Part shown: piece by piece, positions 63,939 through 64,000 of the stretch
Layout: every line of letters begins with the position of its first letter
How positions within the stretch are numbered: position 1 is the first letter of the stretch
Origin: Dryomyza anilis
Taxonomy: Eukaryota; Arthropoda; Insecta; Diptera; Dryomyzidae
Assembly (NCBI GenBank): GCA_951804985.1
Contig: OX638130.1
Span: 123,021,593-123,085,592 of the forward strand
Direction of reading: 5' to 3'
Length of the DNA stretch: 64,000 nt
Translations under genes and position numbers: made by a program
The notes under the pieces: generated by a model
Told to the model about the DNA's origin: nothing
Seen by the model: only the letters and a program-made list of their open reading frames with translations
Database searches by the model: none

Positions 63939-64000
63939 TACCTTTAACTTTTGTGGCCCATATCGACTAGTCGAAAATTGAAATCCATTTCACCGGAAAA

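Overview
The window is a stretch of non-coding, strongly AT-rich nuclear DNA from an insect, most likely a higher fly (brachyceran Diptera). That assignment is inference. It rests on the transposon types present (a Tc1-like DD37E element, a degenerate mariner-like transposase, short Helitrons, tRNA-headed SINEs), the abundant CAG/CAA-type trinucleotide tracts, and the absence of bacterial gene organisation. I found no host protein-coding gene I can defend and no functional tRNA or rRNA. The longest open frames are low-complexity or lie inside repeats. The only recognisable proteins are two broken transposases on the minus strand: a DD37E Tc1-like element at 23549-24810 and a mariner-like relic at 41264-42286.

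Two minisatellite families dominate. A 19-bp near-palindromic monomer, CACTAAAAATTCAATTTTT or the variant CACTCAAAATTAAAATTTT, forms six arrays: 2.33-4.02, 4.99-6.92, 17.47-19.48, 29.10-29.75, 34.99-36.49 and 53.58-55.50 kb. The CACT/AGTG core gives each array an orientation, and two of the six are inverted relative to the rest. A 41-bp monomer forms two arrays of opposite orientation at 31.50-33.17 and 48.69-50.22 kb. The first shows higher-order structure. The second is interrupted by a tRNA-derived SINE with a clean 7-bp target duplication. Longer tandem repeats also occur: about 340 bp (62.08-63.46 kb), 215 bp (51.6-52.2 kb), 160-190 bp (22.8-23.5 kb) and about 300 bp (16.7-17.47 kb).

The rest is a graveyard of short DNA transposons between islands of unique sequence. 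One foldback/MITE family (ends TCGTCACTATCATGCC) has four copies. A hAT-like family (CAAGGATTGAAACC ends, 8-bp target duplication) has one full and two partial copies. Two Helitrons are present; one carries a 1035-bp palindromic element and the other sits inside a MITE. There are also several TA- or TTAA-flanked MITEs, one of which is a miniature relative of the mariner relic. A second SINE family with TAGCTCAGTGG and GGTTCAAGCCT promoter boxes has four copies plus fragments. Nested insertions at 37.2-38.9 kb, 9.18-10.22 kb, 49.15 kb and 58.75 kb give a relative insertion order.

Unique islands of higher complexity (1.5-2.2, 4.1-5.0, 7.4-8.3, 16.25-16.67, 21.5-22.6, 33.2-34.5, 42.9-43.3, 47.0-48.0, 50.5-50.9, 52.3-53.3, 55.6-56.9 and 61.0-61.8 kb) are where host regulatory sequence or small untranslated exons could lie. 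Nothing in them identifies a gene. The layout fits a long intron or an intergenic desert of a repeat-rich fly genome.
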